Both the position numbers and the translations under genes were made by a program. 64,000 nucleotides of DNA from Pipra filicauda (Eukaryota > Chordata > Aves > Passeriformes > Pipridae), in NCBI RefSeq assembly GCF_003945595.2, contig NW_024104320.1, forward strand, positions 2,649,365 through 2,713,364. Direction: 5' to 3'. The notes under the pieces were generated by a model. The model ran no database searches. It was not told where the DNA came from and was given only the letters and a program-made list of their open reading frames with translations. Numbering within the stretch: the stretch's first letter is position 1; every line of letters starts with the position of its first letter. Shown piece by piece: positions 26,951 to 38,600 of the stretch.

Positions 26951-29900
26951 AAAAGTTAATTCACAGCGAGGGTCTGAGATGTGCAGACCCGAGGCGTGTC
27001 CTGCTTTGAACAGGGGCTTGGACTGAGTGACCTCCAGCGTCCTTGCCCGCCTAAATACTTCTGGGAGGTTGAGAGGGACACAGCTGGAGGTTTTGGGTGC
27101 TCTGCCAGCACAGCATTCACCTCCCACACACCCAGCATCCCAATACCTGCAAGGGACCCTGCACCCCAACTGCTGTTGGAGCTGGTGGGGAGAGGGATGG
27201 TGATTTTAAGACGTGGGTTTCCTGATGTGTTTTAAGCTCGATGAACTCAGTGGTGAGGTGGTGGACTGGCAGACGTCAGAACAGCCTGACTGTACTTTAC
27301 CCTGTGTACTGCCACAGTATTTTACCCTGTGACACAACCATCCAAGCCTCTCCAGGAGCAGCAGGTGGTGGCTCCTCCAGAGAGGGACCAGGGGTGGTGG
27401 TGCTGCCTGGGCTTGCATTTACCAACCCACTAACATGTTTATAGCAGCCAAGAAGCTGTTGTGACTTATAAATAAGATCCTCTAAGAGGCAGCTCAGGAA
27501 ACAGAGGATACACCAATCCCTTCTCCGATGTTATTAGTGGGTGGCCTCCCCTTTCTCTACCTGCTGGGAGTGAAACATTCTATCTCTTCAAAATCAGCTA
27601 ATATGATGCAGGAAGGGGCTGTTCTCCAGTGCTTGCAGAGAAATGATAGGGGATGCTCCTGCTGTGGGACATACACTTGGATTTAACTACCGGATCCAGA
27701 AACTCCACAGTTTATGGAAAGACTGAACCCAAGTGCCTCCTCCTGCTGACTGCAGAGCTGCTTCCTGCTGCTTCCACCTGACATCCCCATGCCCCAACCA
27801 CACAGCAGACAGGTTTCTCACCACCCAAGTCCTGCTGCAGGCCCAAACCAGCAAGCTAAGGGTAACAAGTTTTTTCAGTCCTTAAAATGGGGTATTAGAA
27901 AGCAAGGACAAGAGCTGGGGCTCTCAGGTAAATGCTGTCATAGTGCTTACGTGTGCTTTTTCCCCCAGACCCTGTGAGTGTTGAAATGTTTTGGTATCTG
28001 TGGTAGGGACTAAGGTGATCCCATGCCCTGGTGATGAGAAATCGCTCATTGGTTCAATCTGCAGTGCCAAATCAGGCAGGGGATGTCCTTAAAACAGATT
28101 AATTAGAGCTCAAGAAGGGGACAGTGACACCTTTGACCACTGTGGAATATCATACTGGGGAGCGCTACTGAGATGAGCATGCTCCACCATTGGTTCTCTC
28201 AGTCTCCATTCCTGATCTTGAGAAGGGGGATGTACTGACCTTCCCCAGCCTCTGTGCTCATGGTGATGTGCTGTCACTGAATTACTGAGGTCAGCACTAA
28301 GCCACATCAAGATGTTGCATGGAAGCAGCCTTTAAAACATGCAGCATGCTTGTTTACTGGGAAAATAAGTGGCTTAGATCAGTGAAAAAAACACACATTA
28401 GCATTTCAGTGACAGCCTCAGCCTTTTACACTCTGCAACACAAAAGGCGCCAGTGTGAAGGGCTCTTTCCTTCAGCTCCCTCACATTCCTCAGGCTCAGC
28501 TCCCCTGCTTTGGCAGCCTTCAAATAAAGGAAAAGACAAGGTCAGGAGAAAAAAAAACAACAAAGGAGAAAAAAATAAAAAGGAAAAAAAAGCCAAACCC
28601 CAAATCTAAAACCATAGGTCCTGGTAAAACCTCCCTTCCAGCTGCCCACTACCCAAGTGAGCGCTCCTGCTTGGGAACTGCTCACCATTTGCCAATGGCT
28701 TTCACCCTTCCCAGAGCCCCCTGAAGCCCTTTCCTCCCTTGCTGGAGAAGCTGGCACCTCTGCAGCCCCCAGCTGCTGAGACAGACACTTGTCAAGGTGA
28801 CAACGATCAAGTTTTGTCAGGCACATGGAGAGCCTGCTCCAACACCAGCACCACCATCCTCTGTCCTCCTGCACAAGCAACTTCCCAGAAGATTCATGGA
28901 GATGTCAGGCCCCTTCAGGAACAGCAAGCCCACTTCAGAAAGTGCTGGGAAGTAGCACAGTGACACCCAGGACCCCATCCTGCTGCTCTCACATGCATAA
29001 GCTCTCCCACTGGAAATCCCTGGAGCACTAGAGGGGAATTTGCAGGATTTGGCCCAAAAAAGCTCCATGCTGGACCATCTCCTCATGCCAGTTCACACAG
29101 ACCCATGGAAGCTCGTGCTGATCTATACTGACATTGGATCCAGCCTTGGAATTTAAAAAAAGCCTCTGTGTTTATCCAAGTGTTGGGAAAGGCTGTCGGA
29201 GCTGCTTCCTGTGCCCTTTCAATCCCCAGCTCCGGAACCGCTGCGGGAACCGCCCTGCAGCAGCCACAGCACATCAGCTCTGGCAAACAAACTCAAACCC
29301 ACAAACTGAAGGCAAAACCACCATGAGACACGAGGAAGCCATCATCTCCCTGGCTGAATTCACCATCAGGAACGAGGACATGCTGCTGGAACTTCCATTT
29401 TACCTGTTTATCATGCTTGAAGTGGACCCGGCTCTCATCTGAGGCATGTGAGGACTCCAGCTGTTAAAAATTGAGGAGCAAGACGCTCATTTCAGGCCTC
29501 AGCTACTGTACAGCCAGCATAGCTGTGACACTCCAGACTTAGAACACATACAGACATATAAACCCACAGCCTGATTTCTTAGAGAGCATAAGAATTTAAT
29601 TTCCAGTACCACAGGAGGAGAGCAGGGCTGATGGATGCTGTTATCCCAAAGTACCTATAGGGAAATCAATTCCCAATGCTTAACTTAACAGCCTACAAGG
29701 GGCTGGGTCATTTCTTTTCTGCTGCAGGTGCTGGAGGTGCACAGATGAAGGTTGAAAAGTTGGTTTAATACAAAAAGAATGGGCTGATGATGTAAACTAT
29801 GGAGGCTGACAGGCTGGAGGTTTGATATTTCTTTTTCTGCTGTTTTTTCAAGGGCTGGACACACTGGGCAGAGCAGCAGTTTATCATATGAGTAGTAAAA

Positions 29901-31300
29901 CACTCCGCACAGTCACTGTGTTGTTATTCAAGTTCCCCCAAAAGAGTAAAGAAGAGCAAAAGCACCATTTTTACCTGTACCTGAATTGGGCACCTTCCGA
30001 ATTTCCCAAGAAATAATGACATTGTTCTAGAGGAAAGCTGGGAAGGTGTTTAAAAGTCAGACTTCAGGTGCAAAATGTGTTTTCAACTTGTATTTCTTAC
30101 CATAAGCAAGGTGCATTTGGTGTCCTTTTCTTAATATCTATTATTGCTTTATAAATTAATGTTCTGCTTAATACAGCTGGCTTATGAGATGTGTAGAAAT
30201 TTTAACATTTAGTTTGCCTTTTAAAAAACAGTCATGACAGTTTCTGAAATCTCAAAAACACCCCTCACCTGAACATCTTTCTGTTTAGAAAAGCCACATT
30301 AAAGCATACAGACCCAGAGCTTCAGTGGCAGCTGAACTCCAGCCCTTTGGACTTGGAAAGGGCAGTCACAGCTCCGCTCCTAAACCTACTGCCAAATCCT
30401 TTCATAGCCCTGGGTAATGGAAAGAAAGCACTGCTAACAAAAAACACATTAGAATTCAGTAATAGCCTTACAGCTATCAAAAAAAGAAAAGGTTATGTAA
30501 GTTACATAAAAGACCTCAAATTAAAAAAAAAAAGTTCTACAAAATGACAAATGGGCCTTTGTGGAACAATTAAAAATCAGGACAAACTCTCAGAGAAACT
30601 ATATCATAAAATAGTCCACACATTTCTCCACCAACTTACAAAAAAATTTTATTTTTGTTTTTCTGTTTTTTTAATGAAAGGGAAAAAAAGTTCCCAACAG
30701 TCTCAGAAAGCCTAAGGTTCCCCTTGAGTACTAGTTTTTGTCTGGCTAATGTACTACATGCAACAGTTCCCCCCATATTTGCAGTTATGGTTAGGTCAGC
30801 TTTTGCTCCAATGCCTCCCCAGTTAGATCCTGCTCTGTAAATGATGCCTAATTGTCAGCTGGAGACCCACACAGCAAAGACACTGAATTCAGCACATTAA
30901 ACTTCCCTTTACATCTTCACATGAAAATAAAGTTGGCTTTTTTTTTTATCCCATATTTGGCTAAAGCTTTAACAGTTCCAGAAATGCAGTATTTGGCCTC
31001 CTTGTTTACTGCTGACCCCCAACAATCCTCACATTTTCCTTATGTACACGTTGCTTGGTATCAAGGGGAAACCCTTCCAGAAGCAGCAACTCTGGCTCCT
31101 GTGCATCCAACAGCTGAAGGAGGAACTGGCAGGGCAACCTCTCAAAAAACAGCAGCTGAGCTGCCAAACAGTCTTAAATCAGCCACTTGGCCAGGTTTAA
31201 AACCCCTTCCAGCAGCTAGTATTAGCTGCCAAGCACTTAAACCTAACCACATCCTCTCCTGCGATCAGGCAGAGACTTTTCCAAGCACTTTTGCTTTATG
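26951..31300. other. Intergenic DNA between CpG island and minisatellite
   Basis: No gene recognised on either strand. It contains an A-rich purine tract at 28545-28595, T/A-rich stretches around 30480-30680, and scattered short open frames with no family signature. Part of it may be untranslated or regulatory sequence. Confidence 0.5.
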
Positions 31301-31309
31301 GGATGTAAG

Positions 31310-31557
31310 GACGATGGAGCTGGGCTGTAAGAAGGATGGAGATGGGCACGCTGGGACGATGGAGCTGGGTTGCTGTGATGACCACAGAGCTGGGTATGCC
31401 AGGGATGATGATAAAGCTGGGACACTTGGATGACAATGGAGCTGGGCATGCCAGGGATGATGATGGAGCTGGGACACTTGGATGACAATGGAGCTGGGCA
31501 CGCCAGGGATGATGGCACTGGACACACCAGGGACAACAACGGAGCTGGGCCACTGGA
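31310..31557. repeat. Minisatellite with 52-bp period
   Basis: Copies start at 31404, 31456 and 31508, exactly 52 bases apart. The core is 'gatggagctgggacacttgg' followed by 'atgacaatggagctgggc'. The unit contains a shorter internal repeat around 'gatggagctggg', which extends back to about 31310. It lies about 200 bp beyond the IMP3 stop codon. Confidence 0.85.
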
Positions 31558-31761
31558 TACAGTCTTGAAGTGGTGGATGTGGAAGGGAATTTTTTCCGCA
31601 TGGATGAATGGAGCCATTAGCTGCAAAGGGGAGACAGGAGGAGGGCAATACCACACTGGAAGCGCAGTTTCCTTCTGGCTCCCTTTCCAGGTGCGTCTGG
31701 AAGGGGTGGGTGAATATCCAGCGGTGGCATCACTAGCGTGTGTATGTCCCGCGGAGCAGCC

Positions 31762-32319
31762 CTACGCAGCCAGGTCGAAGTCGTCGCGCTCCTGGTTGTA
31801 GTCGAGCACCTTCTGCCGCAGGCGCGAGGCGTCCACCCAGGTGATGAAATCCTCGACGGCGCGGGGGACGAGCAGCGCGGGGTCTGTGACCACCTCGGGC
31901 CCCACGCGGACGTGCCCCTGCTCCACGAAGGTGACGGCGTGGCGCAGGTTCTGCGCCATCCGCAGCTTCACCAGCAGGCAGGGCAGGCGCCGGCGGCAGA
32001 AGGCGGCGGCCGAGAGGCTCTCGCAGACGGCCAGCGACTGCCGGCTGCTCACCAGCCCCAGCCCGTGCAGCTTCTCCAGCAGCGCGGCGGCGCAGCGGGC
32101 GCGGAACGCGGCGCTGTCCGGGCCCAGGTCGCGGAGCCGCCGGGCCAAGGCGCGCACGGAGCGGGCCAGCGCCTTGTACTGCACGTAGTCCTCCCGCCGG
32201 CCCAGCCGGTACCGCCGCAGCGCCCGCACCTCCGCCAAGTTACCGCCCGACGCCTCCCAGTTCACCAGGTCCAGCCGCCGCAGCAGCTTCTGCTCGTGGT
32301 ACTTCAGTTTCCGCACCAT
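31762..32319 (-). CDS. IMP3: IMP3, U3 small nucleolar ribonucleoprotein protein
   Basis: Intact 185-residue single-exon gene. IMP3 binds U3 snoRNA with MPP10 and IMP4 in the nucleolar small-subunit processome, helping U3 pair with pre-rRNA for 18S processing. Seen: the family start [15 protein letters not shown], the central [11 protein letters not shown] block, then the S4 RNA-binding domain at about residues 106-170 ([38 protein letters not shown]) and the acidic end ERDDFDLAA. Length equals the family norm. Codons are extremely GC-rich. It faces PLA2G7 head to head, 285 bp apart by start codons. In human it is also intronless but lies on a different chromosome (15q24), so its position here is notable. 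Confidence 0.96.
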   Translation of the reverse strand: MVRKLKYHEQKLLRRLDLVNWEASGGNLAEVRALRRYRLGRREDYVQYKALARSVRALARRLRDLGPDSAAFRARCAAALLEKLHGLGLVSSRQSLAVCESLSAAAFCRRRLPCLLVKLRMAQNLRHAVTFVEQGHVRVGPEVVTDPALLVPRAVEDFITWVDASRLRQKVLDYNQERDDFDLAA

Positions 32320-32604
32320 CTTGACGAGATACGGGATTCAGGCTCCGCCGCGCCGCCGGCTGCGAGGGGCCTTTCCGGGGAGGAGCGGCCGCCTACACCG
32401 CGGTTCTTCCGGGGAGGAGCCGCTGGCAGCGGCCGGGGAGTGAGTCCCGCCCCGGGAGTCCTTCCCCGGGAGTCCCGCCCCGGGGCGGCCGAGCCCAGTG
32501 GGGCCGTGGGTTGGGGATGGTCCCGTGTCTCCTTCTCGAAGGAGAAGGCAGCGGATAGAGCCCACCCCCGCGGCCGGAGCGGCTTCCTCGCTGCCCAGCC
32601 CGGG
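32320..32604. promoter_or_regulatory. Shared CpG-rich promoter of IMP3 and PLA2G7
   Basis: The 285 bases between the divergent start codons are GC-rich with dense CG dinucleotides and no TATA box. That fits a bidirectional CpG-island promoter. Direct repeats of 'ccccgggagtc' occur at 32450-32480. Function is inferred from position. Confidence 0.55.
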
Positions 32605-35600
32605 ATGCGGCTGCTTCCCCCCGCGCTCGGCGCATCCCCGGGGCCAGCCCGGCTCGGAGGGGTCACCCCAGGTACGGCCGCACCGCCCCGACACCCGCTC
32701 CGTCACGGGCAGCCCGCCCTTGTCTCTCCAGGGATCGAACCCGGGCTTCGTCATTCCTCCTGGAAAAATGGCAGCGGCGTTGTATTTCTCCGTGACATCC
32801 CGCTGCTCCTGATGAATAGGCCGATTTTCCTTGAGGAGCCGCAAAATCCTCCCTCTGTGCGGTTCGTAGCACCGCAGACCTCCCGAGTGCCACCGCGGCC
32901 TCCCCAGCCAAAGATTTCATCCCACCTTTCTGTAAGTGCACGGTGCTGTCTGATCCTTAGGATTCAGGATACTCCAAGGAAATTCCCCAGTAGAACAGGT
33001 CAGGTTGGTGATTCGGGATTTCTCTGATTCTCATAAAGCAGATTTATGTATCGGCTCAATCTTGAATTTCTTACTCCTGGATTTTCAGCGCCCTGGATTT
33101 GTTTCAGGGTGGGTGATCTGGTCACAGAGGCCATGGCCCTCTCCTGATTTGCTTTGCGCTTTTGTCCAGGTTTGCCAGTGAAGGCACCAATGGAAATGTG
33201 GACCAACAGCACTGAGAGATTTTACAGAATTCCTGAAGGAAAGGGGCCACACTCGGTTGGATGTACGGACCTGATGACAGAAAATGCAGTTGAGGTAAAG
33301 CTTTTGATTCTTTCTCTTTTGGATTTAAGCCACAGTGTCAGTGAAACAACTTGCTGTAGTTTTACAGAGGAGTCACACAGAAGGTCTTGTCTGTGTGCTC
33401 CATACTGACATTCACAGCTGAGCTTTCTACCTTCTCCATCCTGGTGTAGGATGTATACTTGGCATTTGCTAGATGGATGTAACCTGCAAGCCTTCCCCAT
33501 GGCCAATTCCTCCTTCCTCCTAATATCCTTTTCTTTCTGACTCCCCTACTCAAGATACTGCAGAGAAACTGTGTCCCATCCACCCCACCACTCCCTCTTG
33601 CACTGGGCTCCTGAGGAGACTCCACATGCAGTCTCTGTGACTGTAGCTGTTCTCATCACAAAGGTCCCAACAGGATTTTGCAGTGTTGGGAGATGCAGGA
33701 GTGCAGGGCTGGGAGATGAGGGTGTGCAGTGTTCCAGCTGCAGGGTAAAGTGTGAGATGTCTTCTTGAGATTTTATCTCTCTTGAGAAGAACAGGATGTC
33801 AGTTCTGTAAGAGGTTAGCACAGTGAGAAGCCAAGATAAGAAGATGGGTACAGTAAGCACACAGGTAGACAAATGACTTCACTTGTGGGTTTCTGTATCA
33901 AATCTTCTTGCTTCTTAAACAATACGCCTGCAGTAACACTGTGGTTTTACTCCTCAGACTAGCCATAGTGGAGCTTGTGATCAGTTTGCAGTGGTTGTTC
34001 ATGTTTTCCTTTACTGAGCTTACTCTGTATTAGCACAAAGCAGCAATTAGTTTCTCTTTGCAATCAGCCCATGTGTTTTTGTTTTGATAAGCGTTCTGAA
34101 CAATTCCAGTTCTCTCAAGCATAGATAATGAACATCTCTCCCTTTCTGGTAAGCAGTTAATCACTGGGGAAGCTCACTGGGACTGTTTTGAGATCGAGTT
34201 AATATCTTTACCAATATGGAGGGAGGTTCTTCCTTAATGGTCTTTGTGTCAAAGGTTGGTTCAACTTTGATAAGTAAATAGAAACAAGGTTCATTTAACA
34301 AGCTTTTGGTAAACTGATACATTAGTGTTCAAGAAATCAGGCTTTATTCTAAAGCTCATGTTTATTTTGGCCCTGATCTTAACTAGCTAAACCAAAAGCA
34401 CAGTTGGAGCAAGACAGTGAATTTGAATAGTGTGTCGCAAATTCCCTTGCAAACCAGGAAGTAAGAATGCAGATTACACACAGTTCATCTGCCTAGAACT
34501 CTGCTTTGAGGTGTGCCATTGGTACATTGCTGCTGTCTGCAAAGGAAAAGGACTGACAAGGGGTATGGAGGGTCCACGTGAGTGTGGAAAGCTTGGGTGC
34601 TTTCCTGGGACACCTGGAGTGCAGACAATAAAAGAAGATTCAAACTGGTGGTAAGGAACAGAAGCAGATAAAGCACAGGTTAGCAAAGTTGTGTTTAGAA
34701 AGATGGACCACTAGAGACTTGTAAGCATCTTGTTGAGGAGGAAGAACAATATATTGTGTTCCCTTGCTGTGCAGCTGCCCAAGAACTTCACAGACAGCCT
34801 CTGCTCAGTTTAGCCAGGAACACTATAGCCACAAGACCATGCCCCTGACACACCTCCTCTGCTGGACCACACTTCCAGAAACTAGTCTCAGAGTAAAATC
34901 TGTCTTGGTAACCTAGTGGAACAATAAACATCCAAGGGGGTCCTTTCCCCCCCTCTCCCAGTTTAGCAAACTCAGTTGGGTCAGTAACAGCTCCATGAGA
35001 CTCACTGACGCAAGGAAAGCAATGACAGCTCCCAGCTGAAAGGGTGAAGGGACAAAGTCATAAAATCATGGAATCACTGAATGGTTTGGATCGGAAGGGA
35101 CCTTAAAGACCATATGCCATGGGCAGGGACACCTTCCACTAGGCCATGTTACTCAGGGCCCTGTCCAACCTGGCCTTGGGATGAGGCAGCCACAGCTTTT
35201 CTGGGAAACCTGTGCCAGGACCTCACTGCCCTTACAGTAAAGAATTTCTTCATAATATCCAATCTAACCTTGCTCTCTCTTAGTTTAGAGCCATTACCCC
35301 TTGTCCTGTCAGTCCAGGCCCTTGTCCAAAGTGCCTCTTCAGCGCTCTAAGAGCCCCTTTAGGTACTAGAAGGTGATCTAAAGTCTTCCCAGAGCCTTCT
35401 TCAGGCTGAACGTCCCCAGCTCTCCTGGCCCGTCATCCTAGGAGAGATGCTCCAGCTCTCAGATCATCCTCAGTCACCCCTCTAACAGTCAGCCCTATAA
35501 AACTGCATCATAGAACCATTCCCAGTGAGGAAGACAGAAGGAAAGATCCAGCAAGATGCAGAAATGGAGCAAATCGGTAGTGACTGTAAATTATTAACTT

Positions 35601-38600
35601 AGTTAAATGGAGCATTTTGAATTAGCCATAGGCTAACCTAGGGAAGGTAATGTGCATCTCTACCTGTGAAGTTCTGTATCTCATGCTACTTTAAATTCAT
35701 TTTAGGGACAGAAAGTGAATTGGCATCAAAGCCTGTATACGATAATAATTTTCTCATGAGATTCTCTTAAATCTCTTGAGCTGTCATTCTTGCATCTCAA
35801 GCCCTTTATATAGATGATTTTATCTTCCTTTTTCTCTGCCATATATAAAGAAATGCCAATATTGCTTTTTTTACTTTCCTCCTGATCCCAGGGAAGCTTC
35901 TTGCGCCTGTATTACCCAGCATGCGATGCCACAGATACTGAGGAGGCACGATGGATTCCAGATCGAGAATACTATCAGGGACTCTCTGACTTCCTTAATA
36001 TGTACCGGATTGTAGGAGAAAGGCTTTTCCATTACTACGTTGGTAAGACTGGTTCTAGTTTTATTCCTTGACTAGTGCATGAGCTCTGTTTGCAGGCCGC
36101 TGCCTCGCTGCTCCAAGAGCAGGGTGGTATTGCTGGACTGAAAAATATATTTTAGCAAACAAGTGTTTTTGTGGGATGGGTTTCTGTAGGGAGGCTCAGT
36201 GTTGAATGTGACCAAGTTCTCAGGCAGTCCCTGACTGCTGTGGATAGGAGTGTCTGGGCAGCTTTCTTTAGGAAGAGCTTGGGTAAGCTGCACCTGTGTG
36301 TTGGGATTCAAATCCCACGGGGAAATGTGCAAAGATGTAAAAGCTGGAGAGATCCTAAGGTCTGAATACCAACAAGACTTGGATGCCGGACTGTTAGCAT
36401 TTAGGAGATATGTAGACCTTGTGCCAGACTGTGGCTGGGAAGAAGAGAGGAAAAGTATCTTCTGCCAAGTAGTAAGTATTTTCAGAATGAGATCCAGATT
36501 TGTCTTATGTATTTTAAAGATGAGACTTAGTACCTTATCTTTGGGTGACTGCTCTGAAGTCAGTGGTCACCACATTCTTGGGATCTCTCCCACAGGAACG
36601 AACACTTTCTCTCATTTCAGTAACAATGACATACACTTCTGTTTTTATCCAGGTTCAGTGACCTGTCCTGCAAAGTCAAATGCTGCCTTTAAGCCAGGAG
36701 AAAAATATCCACTTCTTATTTTTTCCCATGGACTTGGAGCTTTTCGGTAATTCTGCAGTTTGTTGACAAACTATTTTTGTTGTCTATGGAGACAACAGTT
36801 ACCAAGGATGGTTCTGAACAGTTTTTCAGTAGGGGGGTGAGATCCTTCTGGAGCTGAAACAGATTTCAGTAGTAGGCTGCTGTGTGTCAATATGCCTCCA
36901 CTGAAACAACAGCAGTTAATAAAAGCAGGGTTGATGTATTTCTGATCATAGAATCATAGAATAGCCTGGGTTGGAAGGGACCTTAAAGATCATCTTGTTC
37001 CAACCCCCCTGCCATAAATAGGGACACCTTCCACTAGACCAGGTTGCTCAAGCTCCATTTGTTTTCCCTTTGTATGATCGGTGTGAAGGTATTTACTGAC
37101 CCATAAGCACTGTGAAGACTAGCTAGTTGATTTTTGGACAGCTCTTTGGAGATGCAAAGTGCTGTATGTGCTACAGTAGCATTTTCCCTTCTGACAGTAA
37201 AACAGCACCAAGGTTTTTTGAACAGGCTTTGGTGCCTGGCATACACAAACATGCTCTGCTGGGTAGCAAATTCAAACAGAAGGAAATATCGAGTGGGGAC
37301 TAGCACATACATGGTGTAGTCAGCATTTAAAAAGCAGTGGAGTTGAAAGAGTTAATGACTCACCAGAGTGTTTTTTTTATTGCAGGACAATCTATTCTGC
37401 TATTTGCATAGAGATGGCTTCTCAGGGCTTTATAGTGGCTGCTGTCGAGCACAGGTGTGTATGCTGCATGTTTTGGGAGTTCTGATGGCAAGAAATTTTC
37501 TCACATTGAACAGAATGTTATTTATTCTAAAGAAGAATTTTTGATTCTTTGTAAAAAAGAAAAACTGACATCTCTCTTTCAGCCCTGCCCATAGCTGGGC
37601 ATAGCTCCCATAGCTCAACTCTTCCCTAAACAAAAGGAACTTTGCTTAGATAAGCCCTGGAGTAAAAAGTCTCACAGTAGATAGAATCTGGAGAATATAA
37701 AGAAGTTGAGAGTTTTGGTGGGGTTATTGCATAATTTAGAAAGTCTGTCTACACTCAGTTGCAATTGCAGTAGCACTGGTTGATAACTGGATCTCCAGAT
37801 CAGTGAAATCTAAAACCTGTGCTGACTTCTTCTCAGACCAAATGGAATGCATACCCAGAAATAACCTTTTGCTGATATTACAGAGATGAATCTGCTTCAG
37901 CAACATATTATTGTAAAAGAAGGTCCGTTTCTGAATCACGGGAAGAGTCTACATCAAACATGGAGAAGGAGTGGATCTACTACAGGAAACTGAAAACTGG
38001 AGAGGAGGAGCGTTGCTTGCGCCATAAGCAGGTACTTGGACTGGGTCTGTGCTCTGGGAAGTGTGGCAGGAGTGCTGTGTTTAGGGCTGACTAGCAGACT
38101 CTTTCCCTTTGGCAATGTCTACAGTCTTCTGCCATGACTCAGGGTATATATAAATATGGATCAAGTCATGTGTTCCTGAAGATGGAAAAGCCAAGAACAG
38201 TTTTCTTCAGAGCATAAACAACTTCCTCAACAAAGCTTTCTCGTGAAGCTGCACTCTTGAGCTGAGTCAGCTGTTTGTCCTCTGGTTCCACTCAACTTTC
38301 TGTTTCTTCTTTGTGTCTTCACACTTTTACTGCCCAGCCCAGCCTATAAGTGACGCAGAGTTCAGTTCATATGTTTTTGTGGCCTTAGGCTCGCTTTAGC
38401 TTTCATTTACAGTTGCATAGCAAGATGAATCATGGCTGCTCTGAGGGGGATGTTTGCTTCATAGTCTTCAACACACTGAAGGTGGTTTTTAGCAATGTAA
38501 ACAGTGCAGACCTCCTGCTTATAAGCAGTATCCATGCTAGATGTGATGTGACCATACTGATGAGCTCCTCCAAGCATAACTTGACCTTTAAAATACGGGA

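Noticed and set aside
26187..27169. Two overlapping ~280-codon open frames on opposite strands
   Set aside because: They sit in the orphan CpG island, are mutually overlapping, have arginine/proline-rich composition and no recognisable domain.
29134..29442. 102-codon plus-strand open frame between CpG island and IMP3
   Set aside because: No domain, no splice context and no conservation evidence available; treated as chance.
31738..33027. 429-codon open frame on the plus strand
   Set aside because: It lies opposite IMP3 and through the CpG-rich promoter; stop-free length is explained by GC content, with no family resemblance.
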